Below the pieces are notes generated by a model. That model searched no databases, was not told where the DNA came from, and was given only the letters and a program-made list of their open reading frames with translations. Shown piece by piece: positions 37,169 to 49,181 of a stretch of 64,000 bases of DNA (the first letter of the stretch is position 1; every line of letters begins with the position of its first letter). Position numbers and translations under genes: made by a program. The stretch is from Opisthorchis felineus (lineage: Eukaryota > Platyhelminthes > Trematoda > Opisthorchiida > Opisthorchiidae): the NCBI GenBank assembly GCA_004794785.1, contig SJOL01009403.1, positions 1,692,162 through 1,756,161 of the forward strand, written 5' to 3'.

Positions 37169-37432
37169 TCTTTAAAGCATGTCGACAGCAATTTTATCAT
37201 TTCTTGAGAGCAAAGTAAGATGTCCTAATGTTTGAAAACCTCTAGCGTACGCGCAGCACCTCTTCGCCTCCGTCAGTTGCCGAGACACCCAAATGAACGC
37301 ATTGCGAAGACACGCACACAACGCCCCACACACATACACACACACTTCACCGTATGGTTCCACTCATGAATTCCAGCTTGGTGTACATCTATATGTCAAA
37401 TGAAAGGCCGGAGAACAAAGTTTACTCGTCCT

Positions 37433-37622
37433 GATCTCACGACACCTCAGTGGTTAAGGCGCGAACTTACTGACCGGAAGGCCCTTGGTTCCAGCGCAGC
37501 TTCGGCATCCCGACTACTCCTGTATAGGCTTGGGCGACCTGGCAGTATCTGAGTTCTCGGGTGCCATGGTAGCCATGCACCGAAAGGGGGTTGTAGCTGA
37601 ACAATTAGTTTTTATTTATTAT
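37433..37622 (+). mobile_element. tRNA-derived SINE, family 1 (copy 5)
   Basis: 'ctcagtggttaaggcgcgaa' head, then the shared body ('gggcgacctggcagtatctg') and 'tagctgaacaatta' with a short T/A tail. Box B is mutated (ggttccagcg). Confidence 0.8.
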
Positions 37623-38577
37623 GGTCATCGGATGGCTAAATTCGCGACAGTGGTAGAAGTGGCTTTCCGTGACAAACTAAAATGCTCTAATGCGCCGAAC
37701 ACCTCGGTGAGCAAAGTTCGCGACGTTGCCAGAAATGACTTTCAATGACCATTATCGTGCAGACCAAATCGAGTCAACTCATAGCGAAGTACCGAAGGCC
37801 ACGTGGGTATATTCTAGGTTCGGCTTAACAACAATGCAGGCTCCCAGTACATCTGAAGCGGACAGTGCTGGGTTCAACAGCTAGGTCATTCCTATTTATA
37901 TCTGAAAGAATCCACCTTCAACACCCGTAGATTCCGGTGTGCGAAGTCTAGGACGGTAGTGGAAGTGACCCTCTACGATCCGCTTTGTGCAAACTAGAAA
38001 AAGTGGCTATATCTGTGTGAGTGGGATGCGTTTTGTGGGCGGTGCAGGCCACCTGGCCACCTGTGAGTCTCAGCTGTCTATTTGTCCCCACTTGAGTCGA
38101 CAAGTACAGACTACTATTTGAGCGTGCAGATGGCTATACTCTTTCACCGTTTTGAGGCCCCCGTTTGAATTGCTGGACTACCTCTTTTCTTGTATTGGTA
38201 ACCTAGATTTATATCGTCTACTTTGTGTTGTACTCAACCTTATTCTCATGCATACTAATTGTATTGTATTTTATTCATTAACCTACATACCTACAAATGA
38301 CTCACCTTAAAGCTCTGGACGCCACGGAGTGTCAAGCCTTAAATGGCGCCAGGACTGGTCTTCTGAGACCACCAGTGTACACTTTTGGTTAACAAAAGCT
38401 AGCAATGTGTGCACACTGAGGGAGTCTGATACATGGTGCGGGCCACCATCCACCTTTCGCATACACTGTGGGTCCCATTTGTTCGGTTGTTCCCACCTGA
38501 CCTGACGATTATGGGCCATCAACCGAGCACGCTGATGGTTGCAGAACTTCTCCTTCTTCGGTCATAGTCCATCGGGT
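37623..38577. other. No confident gene; possible continuation of the minus-strand unit
   Basis: A minus frame at 38522-38307 (71 codons) lies just downstream of the two-exon unit and may be its 3' UTR or chance. Nothing else is recognised. Confidence 0.25.
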
Positions 38578-38787
38578 TCACACCGGGTGCATAGAGTTCA
38601 GATTGTACATGGGATGCAGCGCAAAGCCGTTGCGCGACAGATCATTGGCGTAGTTCAACGCGCCAATCCACTCCGGAAACGGATACCGCCCCCAAGCGTC
38701 AAGCTGGCCGAGCGTACGACCAGACTCTTGTTGTCGGTAGGAGTTGATCAGTTCTTTTGCGAACAGGATGCGATGGTCGACGAACAC
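38578..38787 (-). CDS. Unidentified gene, second exon
   Basis: Follows a good acceptor (cttcccttccttatgg...attcacag) at 38790-38788 on the minus strand. The frame begins GTG TTC GTC GAC in phase 0 and is open for 69 codons to TGA at 38580-38578. Its composition is protein-like and GC-rich relative to the surroundings, with aromatic-rich stretches such as WGRYPFPEWIGALNYANDL and ALHPMYNLNS. No domain is recognised. A weak donor (CCG|gtgtga) overlaps the stop, so the protein might continue in another exon. It joins in phase to 38998-39207. Confidence 0.5.
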   Translation of the reverse strand: MFVDHRILFAKELINSYRQQESGRTLGQLDAWGRYPFPEWIGALNYANDLSRNGFALHPMYNLNSMHPV

Positions 38788-38997
38788 CTGTGAATCTTGA
38801 CACCATAAGGAAGGGAAGTGAACTCAAACAGTCAGGGGACTCGTGAAATGGGTCAAATAATGCCACCTATCGAAGCCGAATAGACAGCAAAAGCTGATCG
38901 ATGGGTCTGTCGGTGACAAAGCCATTGCCGAAAAGTCTAGGCTTCACAGCCCAATCGATACTAAACAAGAGCAGAATATTCAATCTGCTCAACTTGC

Positions 38998-39207
38998 CTG
39001 AGCCGAATTATGTGATTTCGTGTTGTACCTTTTTGTTGGGGGTATAATTTGTACACTGTAGTCTACCATGATCTCCTGGAGCATCTGCAAGCCCTTGCAC
39101 ATTAATTTTGCGTTTGTAACATTGGTAAGTGGCCTGTTGGGTTCAGCTTCATGCCAACAGGTCCACTCAGGAGGACAGGATACAGGCAGTAGATAGAAAG
39201 AGCGCAT
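38998..39207 (-). CDS. Unidentified gene, first visible exon, GC-AG donor
   Basis: On the minus strand the frame starts with ATG at 39207 (directly after a CAG, so it may be an internal exon rather than the start) and runs 70 codons. It ends at CAG|gcaagt, the form used by GC-AG introns, in phase 0. The next exon at 38787 also starts in phase 0, across an intron of 210 bp. The product begins MRSFYLLPVSCPPEWTCW and is otherwise unlike anything I recognise. There is no clear signal peptide. An in-frame TGA lies seven codons upstream. Confidence 0.45.
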
Positions 39208-39770
39208 CTGACACGGGGTCCTAGATCATAACTTCGCTTAGTCAGTTCTAAAAAACTGAGAGAAGTTCCGAGTGAGGTATATGTTGTTTAGTGGAGTATT
39301 GTGAACATTGGTATGCGGTCCGAACATATTCACACAGACTCACTTCTAATGGTAGTTTAGATACGCAAATAGTTGCACACCAACAATAAGGCATACAAAA
39401 CTTGCGCGACCCTTTTGAAGAAAATGCGTATTCGATAGTTTCGGATCAAGCGCCGCTCTGCTGTGCATTCGTGTAGAGAAGTAGGGAAGTCGAAGTCAGC
39501 CTAAATGCAGTCACTTTTGCCAATCACCGGCTATTGCTTGCACATAATTGACTGATAATTCCTGTGGGCAGTACCTTATACACTGGCAAACCAAAGAAAA
39601 CCTCAATAAGTAAGTCCCAAGGAAGTTGTTTCCGGCGAAGCGGTCGCCTTAGGAACTGTTGCGATTTTACAAGCAGCTCCTAACAACCGACATTTTAATC
39701 GTGCCGAATTGCCGTTTTCACCACTGGCCCGTTGCAATTTGTACTAGAAACACAGATACCAGTCAAACGT
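39208..39770. other. No gene recognised
   Basis: No phased exon or repeat was found upstream of the minus-strand unit. Confidence 0.3.
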
Positions 39771-39771
39771 G

Positions 39772-40210
39772 ATATTCTCACGGGCATGATTCATCCTGTA
39801 ACTTTAATGGAGCTTTCGGCCTCTAGGTGAAGACAATCTATGCCGAGAATCACCGTACAGCTGTTTCATCCTTATTGGGAATCATCATTAATGCAAATCT
39901 TACTGAATTCCAGGGAATCTCGAACCTGCAACCTCTCGGCTAGTAGTTCCAATATTCAACTGTTCAACTGATCAGCTGATTAGTCACACTGCTGATCAGC
40001 CGCTCGTGGCACAGCCGTTGAGTGTTCAAGCTACTAGCTGAGAGATCGCGGGTTCGAGACTCCCTGGTGAGATGCGCACTGCTGATGACTCTCGATGTAG
40101 ATAAAACAGCTGTGCGTTGATTCTCAGCCTTTCAGCATAGACTAGCTCCAGTTAAAGAAGGATATCTCTACTAAGATTCGCGAATATTCTCACGCTATCA
40201 TCCTGTAACT
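39772..40210. mobile_element. Foldback element with tRNA-like centre (family 2, both arms)
   Basis: The left arm (about 39803-39960) and right arm (about 40010-40172) are inverted. 'gggaatctcgaacctgcaac' answers 'gcgggttcgagactccctgg', and 'gctgtttcatccttatt' answers its complement in the right arm. The right half has a box A-like 'gtggcacagccgttgagtg' and a box B 'gggttcgagactcc'. Near-identical direct repeats (tcatcctgtaact) flank the element at 39791-39803 and 40198-40210. Confidence 0.8.
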
Positions 40211-41636
40211 GTTCAAGAATTCGGGATAGCCACCATTATTTCTGCATACCTCAGAGATCCGCCGTCACCACTTAACTAGTGCTCGCAATGAAAAAAGGGC
40301 ATTGCGCGGGGAATCAATCCGCTGTTCGAGGAAACAAGAAATGTTTTTGACTGTGTGCCTGGAGACCTTTGACGTCAACTAACGAAGTAACATCTTTCAA
40401 CGCAACTGAAGTCGCCTCTGCAAAATCGAGCTTCGATGACGAAAGCGTTGTTCCTAGTACCCTTAAGAAGAAGTTCTGCAGATTCCGCAGTGCGGTAAGT
40501 TTCTTCCTACGGATCATCTATAAAGTGCACGACTGACCCCCCCCCCCCCAAAAAAAAAAAAAAAAAGTTATCAGAATTACACCAAAGATCAAGGGGAGTC
40601 AAACCATGAAGATCACAGGAACGTGCATTCAGTTTGGGAAGTACACACACGATACTGTAATCACGTGCGCCAACTTAAAGTCACCGTGTGAATCCAAATG
40701 GCGCTTACGAATTTGTTCCTGCTGAGTGATTACAATGGCCGTCCGAAAGCTCCAGTTAGGGAAACTAGGGTGTTCGACAAGAAATATGGGGTCCATTCTA
40801 GAACTAATACAAATTGTGAAATTACTGTTGATCCATTTCTTATTGACAAAAATGTTCTTAACTGTAATGGCTCTGAAGAGCCAGAGATCCATACGGATAC
40901 AGTTGGAAGAGTTGCTCACTTCCTTCGGACGGTTTATACCTGTCATAATCTGAAGGAGACTGTGAAAAACCGGTCCACATCGCTGGACTAGCTAGAAGGA
41001 ATTATCAGTTCAGAAGACTTCTGGAAAATCTCTATGCTAAAGACCCAGAAGTATGAGTGGACCCTCTTTTTTACGCCAGAAGTCAAACTGCTCTTCGAGG
41101 AGTGGTGCTTAGATGAAACCCTTATACCTTTGTTCTGCCTGAAGTTAGGTGTTTCCGTTTTCATGACCGCACAAAATCTAATTTTACACACGCGCACCAA
41201 GTTTCATCCCAATCGGTTGAAATGTTTGTGTGTTGCACGAAGTAGCCTCATCACTGTATCGCGCCATCCCTAACTGGGCCCTGGGCGGTAGGCTTGGAAA
41301 GCAGGCAAACCGTGATGGCTAATTGATTTGTCAAGACCTACCTGCAGTGTATCCACCAGCGCCCGGCCCCTGCGTGTCAGCCCTACAGAGTCGGGCGACA
41401 GTGCGGCTCACTCGCCTAGACATGACCTACTGCAGGCCTGCGAGGTCAGGTGGGATGAGTGCACCTAGTCTGGAGGCATTTGTATGTGTACACAACCTTT
41501 CGCGCGGTCTAGTGCCCAGACTGGTGGCTTCGAAGCATCTACGCGCCTCAGGAATCAGCGGACTGCGCATACATCACCAGGTGAGGAAGCCTAAAATACG
41601 ATACAGCAGTTTTGGTGGATGTGCTTGAGTGATGGA
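40211..41636. other. No gene recognised; C/A tract and GC-rich block
   Basis: Contains a C13-A17 tract at 40537-40566. 41280-41630 is a GC-rich stretch with an open + frame of 101 codons and no recognised motif, ending where the LINE tail begins. Confidence 0.3.
40537..40566 (+). repeat. Poly(C)-poly(A) tract
   Basis: 13 C followed directly by 17 A. Confidence 0.9.
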
Positions 41637-42235
41637 TCATCATCATCATCAAAGACAGCAACATCAGTGTTGACACTGATGCTTCACTGCCGTACAACCA
41701 TAAGGTTCGTCTAATTATATTTAAAGCCCTAGAGTGAAAAGAAGAGAAAAAGAGTGGGTGAGGGAGGGGACCTAGTGCTGGCCTATGTCAAGCGTTCTGA
41801 GGTGCCTACACCTCCAAGCGCTCAATCAGACAGTCTGGAAAGAAACTGACAGCACGAACGCCACTGACATCGATTAGCCGCCATTTCTTGCAACGTCTCC
41901 AGCCATGCACAGGCGGGGTCACGGGGGCCCCATCCTGGAAGGCGTACAACACCAACAACACCCAAACTCTTCGTGATCTCTTTCACGCCCTTCTGCCAAG
42001 TCATACGTTGTCCACCTCGCGGTTTGCGCCATTCTGAAGGAGGCACGGAGAACAATACTCGTCTCGGCAGACGGTGTTTCGGCACGCGTAGCACATGACC
42101 GAGCCATCGTAGTCGGTGGTGCTGGATGTTTTCCCCGATTGAAGTACCTGCCGCACAACCAAATACCCGTTTTCTAATCACCTCGTTACTAACACGCTGA
42201 CGCCATACGCCATATGACGCTGCCATATGCAATTG
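41637..42235 (-). mobile_element. RTE-like LINE, intact C-terminal frame and 3' UTR
   Basis: The minus frame from 42232 to 41822 is uninterrupted for 136 codons and gives the C-terminal region after the RT. Visible blocks are NEVIRKRVFG, RLRWLGHVLRVP, SEWRKPRGGQRMTWQ and [19 protein letters not shown], then the stop. The 3' UTR (41821-41652) ends in a (CAT)n tail at 41637-41651. The copy is cut off at its 5' end near 42235. The open frame makes this the youngest-looking LINE piece in the window. Confidence 0.9.
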
Positions 42236-44962
42236 GGCCTTACGGGAAGTGTCACTCCGTACTTATTTTGTGGAGTGAAAGTTGTTCACAGCTAACAGCC
42301 GAGCTGTTCATTTGCTTGAGTCCGTTTCGGCGGTCAGTGGAACCCGAACGATGCGATATTTGCTGGATTCGACTCGGAAAAACCAAACAGATGGAATAAT
42401 CTGGTTTTGTTTAGTACCGAGTAGGCTGCCTAGTCGAACGGCATTTCGGCTCTGGCTTTATCACTGACAGACCCATCAACCGACTTTTCGTGTCAATCAG
42501 GCTTTAGCAAGCGATACTACTTGACTCATCCAGCCGAACCACGGGACCTCTTGCGCTTGCCTCCTCCCCGATGATGTCAAGATTCAGAAGTGTTTCTCGA
42601 CTGTTCAACGCGTTCTTAGTAGGATTGTGAACACATCCTAGCGAAGATAAGAGTGGGCTGTTGCTTCCGGCCAGCTTGACACACACGTATACCAACAGTT
42701 ATGAAAATGACGAGTGGAGTAAGTTGTGAATAGAACATACCTGCGTCTGCCTCAGTAATGCACCCATCTGGTGTTCTGACAACTGAGGAAAGAGGTATAC
42801 GGCGTCGTGCGCACGAAATAAGCCATCCTTTCCTCAAGAAACCTAAGTTTCATCTCGGGGATGGGACTGCTTCACACTACTTCAAAGACAGTTTCAACAG
42901 ACTTCGAAATTTATCCAGGGGACTTAATGTGGTTTCGGGAGACTTTAAGTGAAAAGTTATGAAAATGGGTAGAGAAGAACTCACAATGACGCTGGGCGCC
43001 ATGTTATCCTTAAAGGCACACAAGATATCGGCATGAAACGAAGTGTATCATGAGTGACATGGTTGGACCCATGTGGTACGTTACACGTGACTCATGGTGA
43101 CTTATTGGGTACAAGGACTCGGACGCCCTGTACTAAATAATGCTAGTTTTTGGATTCTGTATTATAAAAATATATAAAATGGTTGGAGTAAAAAGTGCGG
43201 GAAGAAACTGTCAAGAACAACGCAATCACCTTTTAGACGAAAAGCCTCAGCGATTCAGGAAGCAAACATAAGTTCAGCTATTTTTTGGAGAGTAAATAAA
43301 GATCGAGGGGTAAAGCTTTAAAGAGGCTGTGTACGTTGCAAAATCTTTCAACACACAGATTCCAACCTAGTTAGTGAGAACCCACAGTTTTCCTAGCTTT
43401 CAAAACAGACAATTTAATATTCCGGGAATTCAAATCGGATGCTGTCTCGCCACCCGAAAACGCTGCATAGAAGTCACTGGAATTTGTGATCCAGGGAAAC
43501 CCATGCTGGGAACAATCACGGACTAGCGGCTTCTCCAGATCTGTGACTGGCCGTTTTATATTTCACAGACTTATTGTGCTCAAATGGATCAATAATCTTC
43601 GGTATCAGTCTGCTCAGTTTATCATCAACCAAGATATGTTCCGTATCTAGCACGGAAAAGATCAGCAGCAAGACGATCTCACTCAAAATTTACCCAATTC
43701 CCGAAACACCCCCGGATTACCAAATGCTTATAAAACTAGTTCTGTTGTACGCTGCTTGCTTTTTCCAGTGGTAGAAACAACGATATTCTATTCATTGTCC
43801 ACAAACACCACCAATCCGACGCAGACTGAACTGCCTAGTGGATACTTTCCTTGGACCAATGTGCACATTGACCATTTTTTGACGTGTCATCTTTTCGAGC
43901 CGAACTCCGTCGGCTCCAGTCAATATCTTCGGAACACCTCTGGTTGCAGGTTTTCCACACTCGCAACGCTCGTCCCATCCTGAAGTTCTGTGCACCGTCA
44001 AATGCATCTCATCTGCTGGCATCATGTGCACTTGAGCCCACCAAATGGCTTACAGTAACGCAGGGGCGCAGCTGTGTCTTGCAGATTTGATTCGACTGAC
44101 TCACATCGCGATCAACACTTGTGCAAGAGGAAATTCGCAGACAGCGCAATTACACGCCGAAAATCCGTATCAATAGGGATGATGCCACAAACAGCAGATG
44201 AGTTGACTTCTAGGAGAATTCCTACAATCTGGTTTACCCAAACGAAACCTTTGTTTCGCTACTTATGAGGCCGTGGAACCAATTTAAGGTTGAATTTCCC
44301 ACTAGGCTGCAGATTTCTCGTTCAACGGATGTACAATTATCAAGTTGACGACTTCGTCCCTAGTTGGTATGCTAACGACCCCCAGAACTCACACCAAACG
44401 AATCAGGGATTGGGATAACCGGTAAAAAAAAAACAGAAAAACAGCTGCTCTCCAACAAAATTACTGCAACGTACCTATAACTCTGATGACAATCTGTCAT
44501 CAAATTGATGGCCACAACGCCTTAGTGTTAACCTAACGAGCTGCCTTACGTAACACGGTCGCTGAAGGCTCTTAGTAAAGTAGGCGGAGTCATCGACCAG
44601 ATTTATGCTCAAATTCCTGTAGGAACGCGAAACCCACTTTCATGTGCATACTGATGGTGGACGGTGCAGTGCAGTTTCGAGTTCCGAATCGTGGTTGAAA
44701 ACTGAGTCGCGTTTTTGAATATCGGCACATCCGTCCACGCATAAGCAACCCATTGTGCTACAACGCCGTTTCCTTCCTAAAATATCGAGACCTTAGATCA
44801 CACTTTATTTAGTGCGATCAAAAATCAGAAGCAATAACTGTCCAATTCAAGCCTTTCTCACAAAAACGTAATATCCGCTGAAAGAACAGAGGGCAATTGA
44901 CGTAACTCCCTTGAATGTCATGGCGATTAGCATGCCGTATGGTATATTTCGCTTGGCAAAAC

Positions 44963-44965
<3 letters not shown>
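42236..44965. other. No gene recognised
   Basis: Short open frames, an A-rich run near 44424, no motif or repeat match. Confidence 0.35.
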
Positions 44966-45005
<40 letters not shown>

Positions 45006-45015
45006 ATATATATAC
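44966..45015 (+). repeat. (TA)n microsatellite
   Basis: About 17 TA units, an interruption (catgta), then about six more. Confidence 0.95.
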
Positions 45016-45904
45016 AAGTGCAACTAGACCTGCACACATGAAAATTAGTGAACTTCCTAAATAGTTCGCAATGGATTTGCGAGACTTCCATTAATATGCC
45101 TGATTAGGAAAGATGTTCCCGGAATTAAATATTTCGGATGTCTTGTTGTTTACGGTTATGTATGCTCGAAAAAACGTATTTTTAACTCTTTAATTGACAG
45201 AACTATCACTAAAATTCAGGTGGTCTCATGACTGTTTCGCGGAGAATAGTCATGCCATAAGGATTCATGACTTACGGAAACCATTTGGTCCATTGGATGG
45301 AGGCGCAGACGAGCAATGCGCACGCTATACTTCGGCGTCATGCGTAGCCTGTGCTACGCCTGAACCCACCCACTTCTAGTACCATAGGCGCACAGGGGAG
45401 GTGACACATGCGACCTTCCGCCTCCATCTCTGCAATCGATCACGAGACTCCTATTGGCGAATTCGTAGCGAGGATACCGCATGTGCGAACGTCAGCACGA
45501 CGCCAGTCCAAAGCCAGGCTGCAAGCAATATTCGGTCTCCGTCACGTGCGGCCATTATGTGGGTGGAATAGAGCCTATCATGAGCCAGCAAACATGCGCG
45601 CCTCCGCCGCGTCTCTACGACCTTCGTACGTCCAATCACGGGACTTTGCTCGCTGCTTCAGCCACATCGACTGAATAGCTAGCCTGGACATTTGTCCCGC
45701 ATGCGTTTGCCTACACTGAGCGCTGTTTGGGCCAGCCGTTTTTTATCCAGTCGACCGCCAACCAGATTTCGAATACGTCACCTGGTACAGCGTTCGCCTG
45801 TTGTTCAGCTTGAAAAAACGTGATATTGTTCTTGACAGTGACTTCGAAGCGCTGTTAAGACAACGAGCAGCAATATAATCGGTACTCACATACTCAACTA
45901 GTAC
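45016..45904. other. No gene recognised; GC-rich block
   Basis: 45290-45780 is GC-rich with overlapping open + frames (up to 88 codons). Nothing is recognised in them. Confidence 0.3.
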
Positions 45905-45995
45905 TCAAGTCTCCGTCATCCTTATGTTCTGCTTCTACCCCAGTTGGATGCGCTTCACCAACTACTCATATTTGCATACTAATGTTCTCGATCGT
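45905..45995 (-). mobile_element. Retrozyme-like repeat, diverged fragment
   Basis: 'catccttatgttctgcttct', 'ccccagttgga' and 'actcatatttgcata' line up in order with 13138-13200 of the 13 kb copy. No ribozyme core is included. Confidence 0.5.
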
Positions 45996-46874
45996 GGCTG
46001 ATATTCGGCGATGACATTATCTCTGCCATATGAAGAGAACAATAGTTTGCTTGGCAGGACACTACTCATACGGTTGCTGAGAGACGCAGTTTATTTCGGT
46101 CAGTTAGACTGCAGCACGCTAATCACTGCTGTCGGAAGTAGGAATACGAGAAGTTCCAGCCTACTGGGATACCGGAATGTGCAGCAAATTCATTTCGACT
46201 GAAATGGCCTGGTCGAGAACGTTTGCTAACGATCTCTTCTCCGGGCTCTCGATATATTGTCCCAGGGAACTAAAGGTTACCGCGTAAACTGATTAAAAAA
46301 GCGGAGAGAAGACTGCTGAGAACCGCGCCAAACTAGAGGAAGTTGAAGAGCTTCTTTAGCTTGGGCAATAAGTGTGTTCGATGATTATTTCGAGGTTTGC
46401 CACGCCTGGAATATACGGAGATGAAGAAAGCCTACATGCTCATTGCAATACATGTGCAGCACAGGTAGTAAGGTGGTATATCACAGCTGCAGTCATCTGT
46501 TAGGAAATATTATAATAGGTGGTGAGGAAAAATCCATCTTCGACGGTCCAGGTAGCTTGGCCCGTTATTACAACGGGTGGAGTAAAAGAGATGGAAATTC
46601 CCACTGGCCGAAGTCTCGGTTGAGGGTCTGTTCTATTTCGAGTCATCTCTGCAGGACAAAAAGCAGTCCGTCCGTACTAGTCAAGTAAATGGCGGTCACT
46701 TAATGACAATCGTCACGAGGAGCAAGATAGGCAGGTGTTTTTCTCAACGCGGTAATGTTTCAATCCTTACCGCCCAATTAACGAACTCATAGTCTATATA
46801 TGATGAAACTCTAGACTGCTGCTGTTTAGGTGATGCTTTAACTGTGTGAAGGTGTAAACGCTGAGCATGACGGT
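45996..46874. other. No gene recognised
   Basis: Short open frames only. Confidence 0.35.
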
Positions 46875-46875
46875 C

Positions 46876-47112
46876 CAACGGGCCCACGAATATTTGCTTC
46901 AACCGATCAGTACTGCAACCCGAGTTAACGCACCAAGAATACTGTCATCGCACAACTACTTTTAATAGTTTAAAAACGAGGCCATACATAAGACGAAGAA
47001 CGATCTTACTTAAGTTTCACACAAAAAGGGCACTCTAAAACAGCAGACATTGTGAAGTTGCAGACAAATGTAAATGCAATACGGCTCGTTCAGTAGTTGG
47101 CACGTTCAGGTA
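46876..47112 (+). repeat. Diverged dispersed repeat, copy 1
   Basis: It aligns with 49182-49420 in the same order: 'gtccaac', 'caacccgagttaacgc', 'acgaagaacg', 'gggcactct', 'gaag', 'acaaatgtaaatgcaat', 'ggc'. I estimate roughly two thirds identity by eye. Family unknown. Confidence 0.5.
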
Positions 47113-47176
47113 GACTAGTCGGGAGGTCCATAAATATACTTTACGTTCTGCTGCGTCAACTACATATGTACAACAT

Positions 47177-47739
47177 TTAGAGACAGGTGCAGACAGCCGA
47201 TTTGGGGATTACTACGCGCAGAAGATAACCCATGTTGTCGAAGTGGAATTTCGTGATTTCACCATTTAGGTTAACCAGTTTCTCTATGACTGCTTCTTTT
47301 GGGAAGAAAATGTGACTGCTAGGAACTAGAACGGGATTTGGCAGACACTGAAATGAGGAGTCAAAATAAACGTAGAAGGCAGGAAAAGACACATCTAGGG
47401 ACGGACTCGCATCATCGCCCTCCCGCTTATTGAGTGAGTGACCTACCTGAATGACCACCCGAAGATGCTCGCTTTCCGTCACGCTTGGGCACCTGAACTC
47501 CATAGCTGACTCACAACTGTCTAATGGTTTATTTGTCAATACCATTGCGGTCAATGAACCAAGTGTGCGACTTCCACAATGAGCTAGAAGTTGATATGGT
47601 CCAGATACCAGAGTAGTTCTTACGTAGATTACTACAGAACTGATATCAACTTCTGACCCATTGCGAAAGTCACACAAGTGGCTCATTACTCGTTTTGACA
47701 CAGCTGTTAATCCATTAGGTATAGATGTGACGAATCAGC
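47177..47739 (-). CDS. Unidentified long open frame, possible exon
   Basis: The longest unexplained open frame: it opens after a TGA near 47740 and runs to TAA at 47179-47177, giving about 187 codons. The first ATG-coded residue is inside, at about 47686. The product is rich in Ser, Val and Leu with scattered Cys and alternating hydrophobic residues (for example SEHLRVVIQVGHSLNK, SLDVSFPAFYVYFD), which suggests beta strands of an extracellular-type domain. I cannot place it in a family. Possible acceptors (ttaacag, cttcatag) lie at its 5' end. An internal gtaaga could be a donor, but the frame stays open past it. Confidence 0.4.
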
Positions 47740-47785
47740 TATGAAGTTCAGGTGCATTAGAGTGACGAAGGGTGGACGTTTTAGG

Positions 47786-47860
47786 AGAGTCAGTCGGTAG
47801 AGCGCCCGTTCAGTAGAAGGGAGGTCAGCGGTTCGAGTTCATTCCCGAGAGTCCCTTTTC
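47786..47860 (+). tRNA. tRNA-like sequence (SINE head or tRNA pseudogene)
   Basis: Box A-like 'agtcagtcggtagagcgc' and box B-like 'ggttcgagttc' are spaced as in a tRNA, with a TTTT terminator just after. The acceptor and T stems do not pair well, so it is not a working tRNA; a SINE head of a third family is likely. Confidence 0.35.
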
Positions 47861-48384
47861 CTTCGTGCAAAGTGTACGTGAACTGCTCATGTCAAACATG
47901 CTGTGCATAACGCCAACATCAGGAGTAAAATGAACACCGAGAAGCGTGACGTGATATTATGCACCCTAGAAATTTGCAGTCGGCACTGGTAGCAGAAAGA
48001 GGAACGAGCGCTAATTGTGTGGCTCAAATGCGCCCTTTAACGGGCTGTGGATGTCAGCATCTGTTGTAACTAAAAAGTGATTCATCGACTGGGTTTTCGG
48101 ACGCATCAACTGATTTTAAGAGAGGACTTTATTCAGGGATGTTCGGAAACTTCGAAGTATTCCCTCGAACCTCCAGCCCCGGGAGCCTTTGGAAAGGTCA
48201 TCTTGGCTTTGTACACTTCGCGACCGATAAGGCACTGAATGTTCAGATCGATCGTGTGTCGGTGGCATAATTCTGCAAGCACTTCAGATATGACTTGTGA
48301 TCCATTTCAAGCGTCGTGCTGACCGAAAGTGCGATCCAACACATTGATAACAACAACAGAAGCTGTCGACGGTAAGGAGCGATT

Positions 48385-48542
48385 TCAGGTTATTTGCAGA
48401 AAGTCTATGAAATGATAGATTGCGGCAGCGAGATCAAGGTGGATGCGTAACCATAGGTGGTGCGTTTCTGGGCAACGCGCAGGTGGATGGCATGGCGGAT
48501 GCTTTCTGAAGTCGTCCAGTCTAGTTGATGTGTTCTCGAAAG
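48385..48542 (-). CDS. Exon-like island, unidentified
   Basis: Follows a textbook acceptor on the minus strand (ctagtttctgtttctacag, ending at 48543). The only open frame through it starts with a split codon and gives FENTSTRLDDFRKHPP and on to TGA at 48387-48385, 51 residues. No partner exon or family was found. It lies upstream of 47177-47739 on the same strand, so the two might share a gene. Confidence 0.25.
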
Positions 48543-49181
48543 CTGTAGAAACAGAAACTAGGTTGCAGACTGCTTTAACCCAAAGTTCAATCACAGCAAG
48601 TTACTCCAACCAATCAAGGTTGGATCTGCATACATCGCAAACTTCATGGGTAGTCGTACTGCAACACTTCCCTTGATCAAATAAACAGATCAAGCCACAA
48701 TAGGCCCTTATGACGAATGTAAATGCCTTTTGAAAAGGTTGCCAGTCGAGAAATTGTTAGAGCTTCTCTGAGGCATTAGTGATGTCTGATGCAGTGTGCA
48801 ACTGCATGTGAACCAATAAACATTGATCCGCATCCAGATAAACTTTATTCCCGGTCAGCATTCACATGGCAAGTGCCCAGTTGCATCGTCGACATCAACT
48901 GTGCCTGAAGAGGCGGTCACAATGGAAGCTCTGGACGCTACAGTCCTTGCGAGGATATGTTGTGGGTTTCGACCGGTACAGCTGAGTTGGCAGCATTGTT
49001 TCGGTGTGGGTTTGAAAGTATGGAGCAAGGCTGCGCTCCGCGGCAGCTGTTGATTAATTGCAGCACCATGCTGATGAGGTGCTGATACCTAGGCGGTCTG
49101 ACGTGTCACCGAGTTCTAGTGCATTTTCGGTGGTCTCCCCAATAGGAAAGGACATCAAGGCTTATCCTCAAAAAGGAGGTC

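Noticed and set aside
44966..45015. Open frame through the (TA)n tract coding for Ile/Tyr repeats
   Set aside because: Produced by the microsatellite, not a gene.
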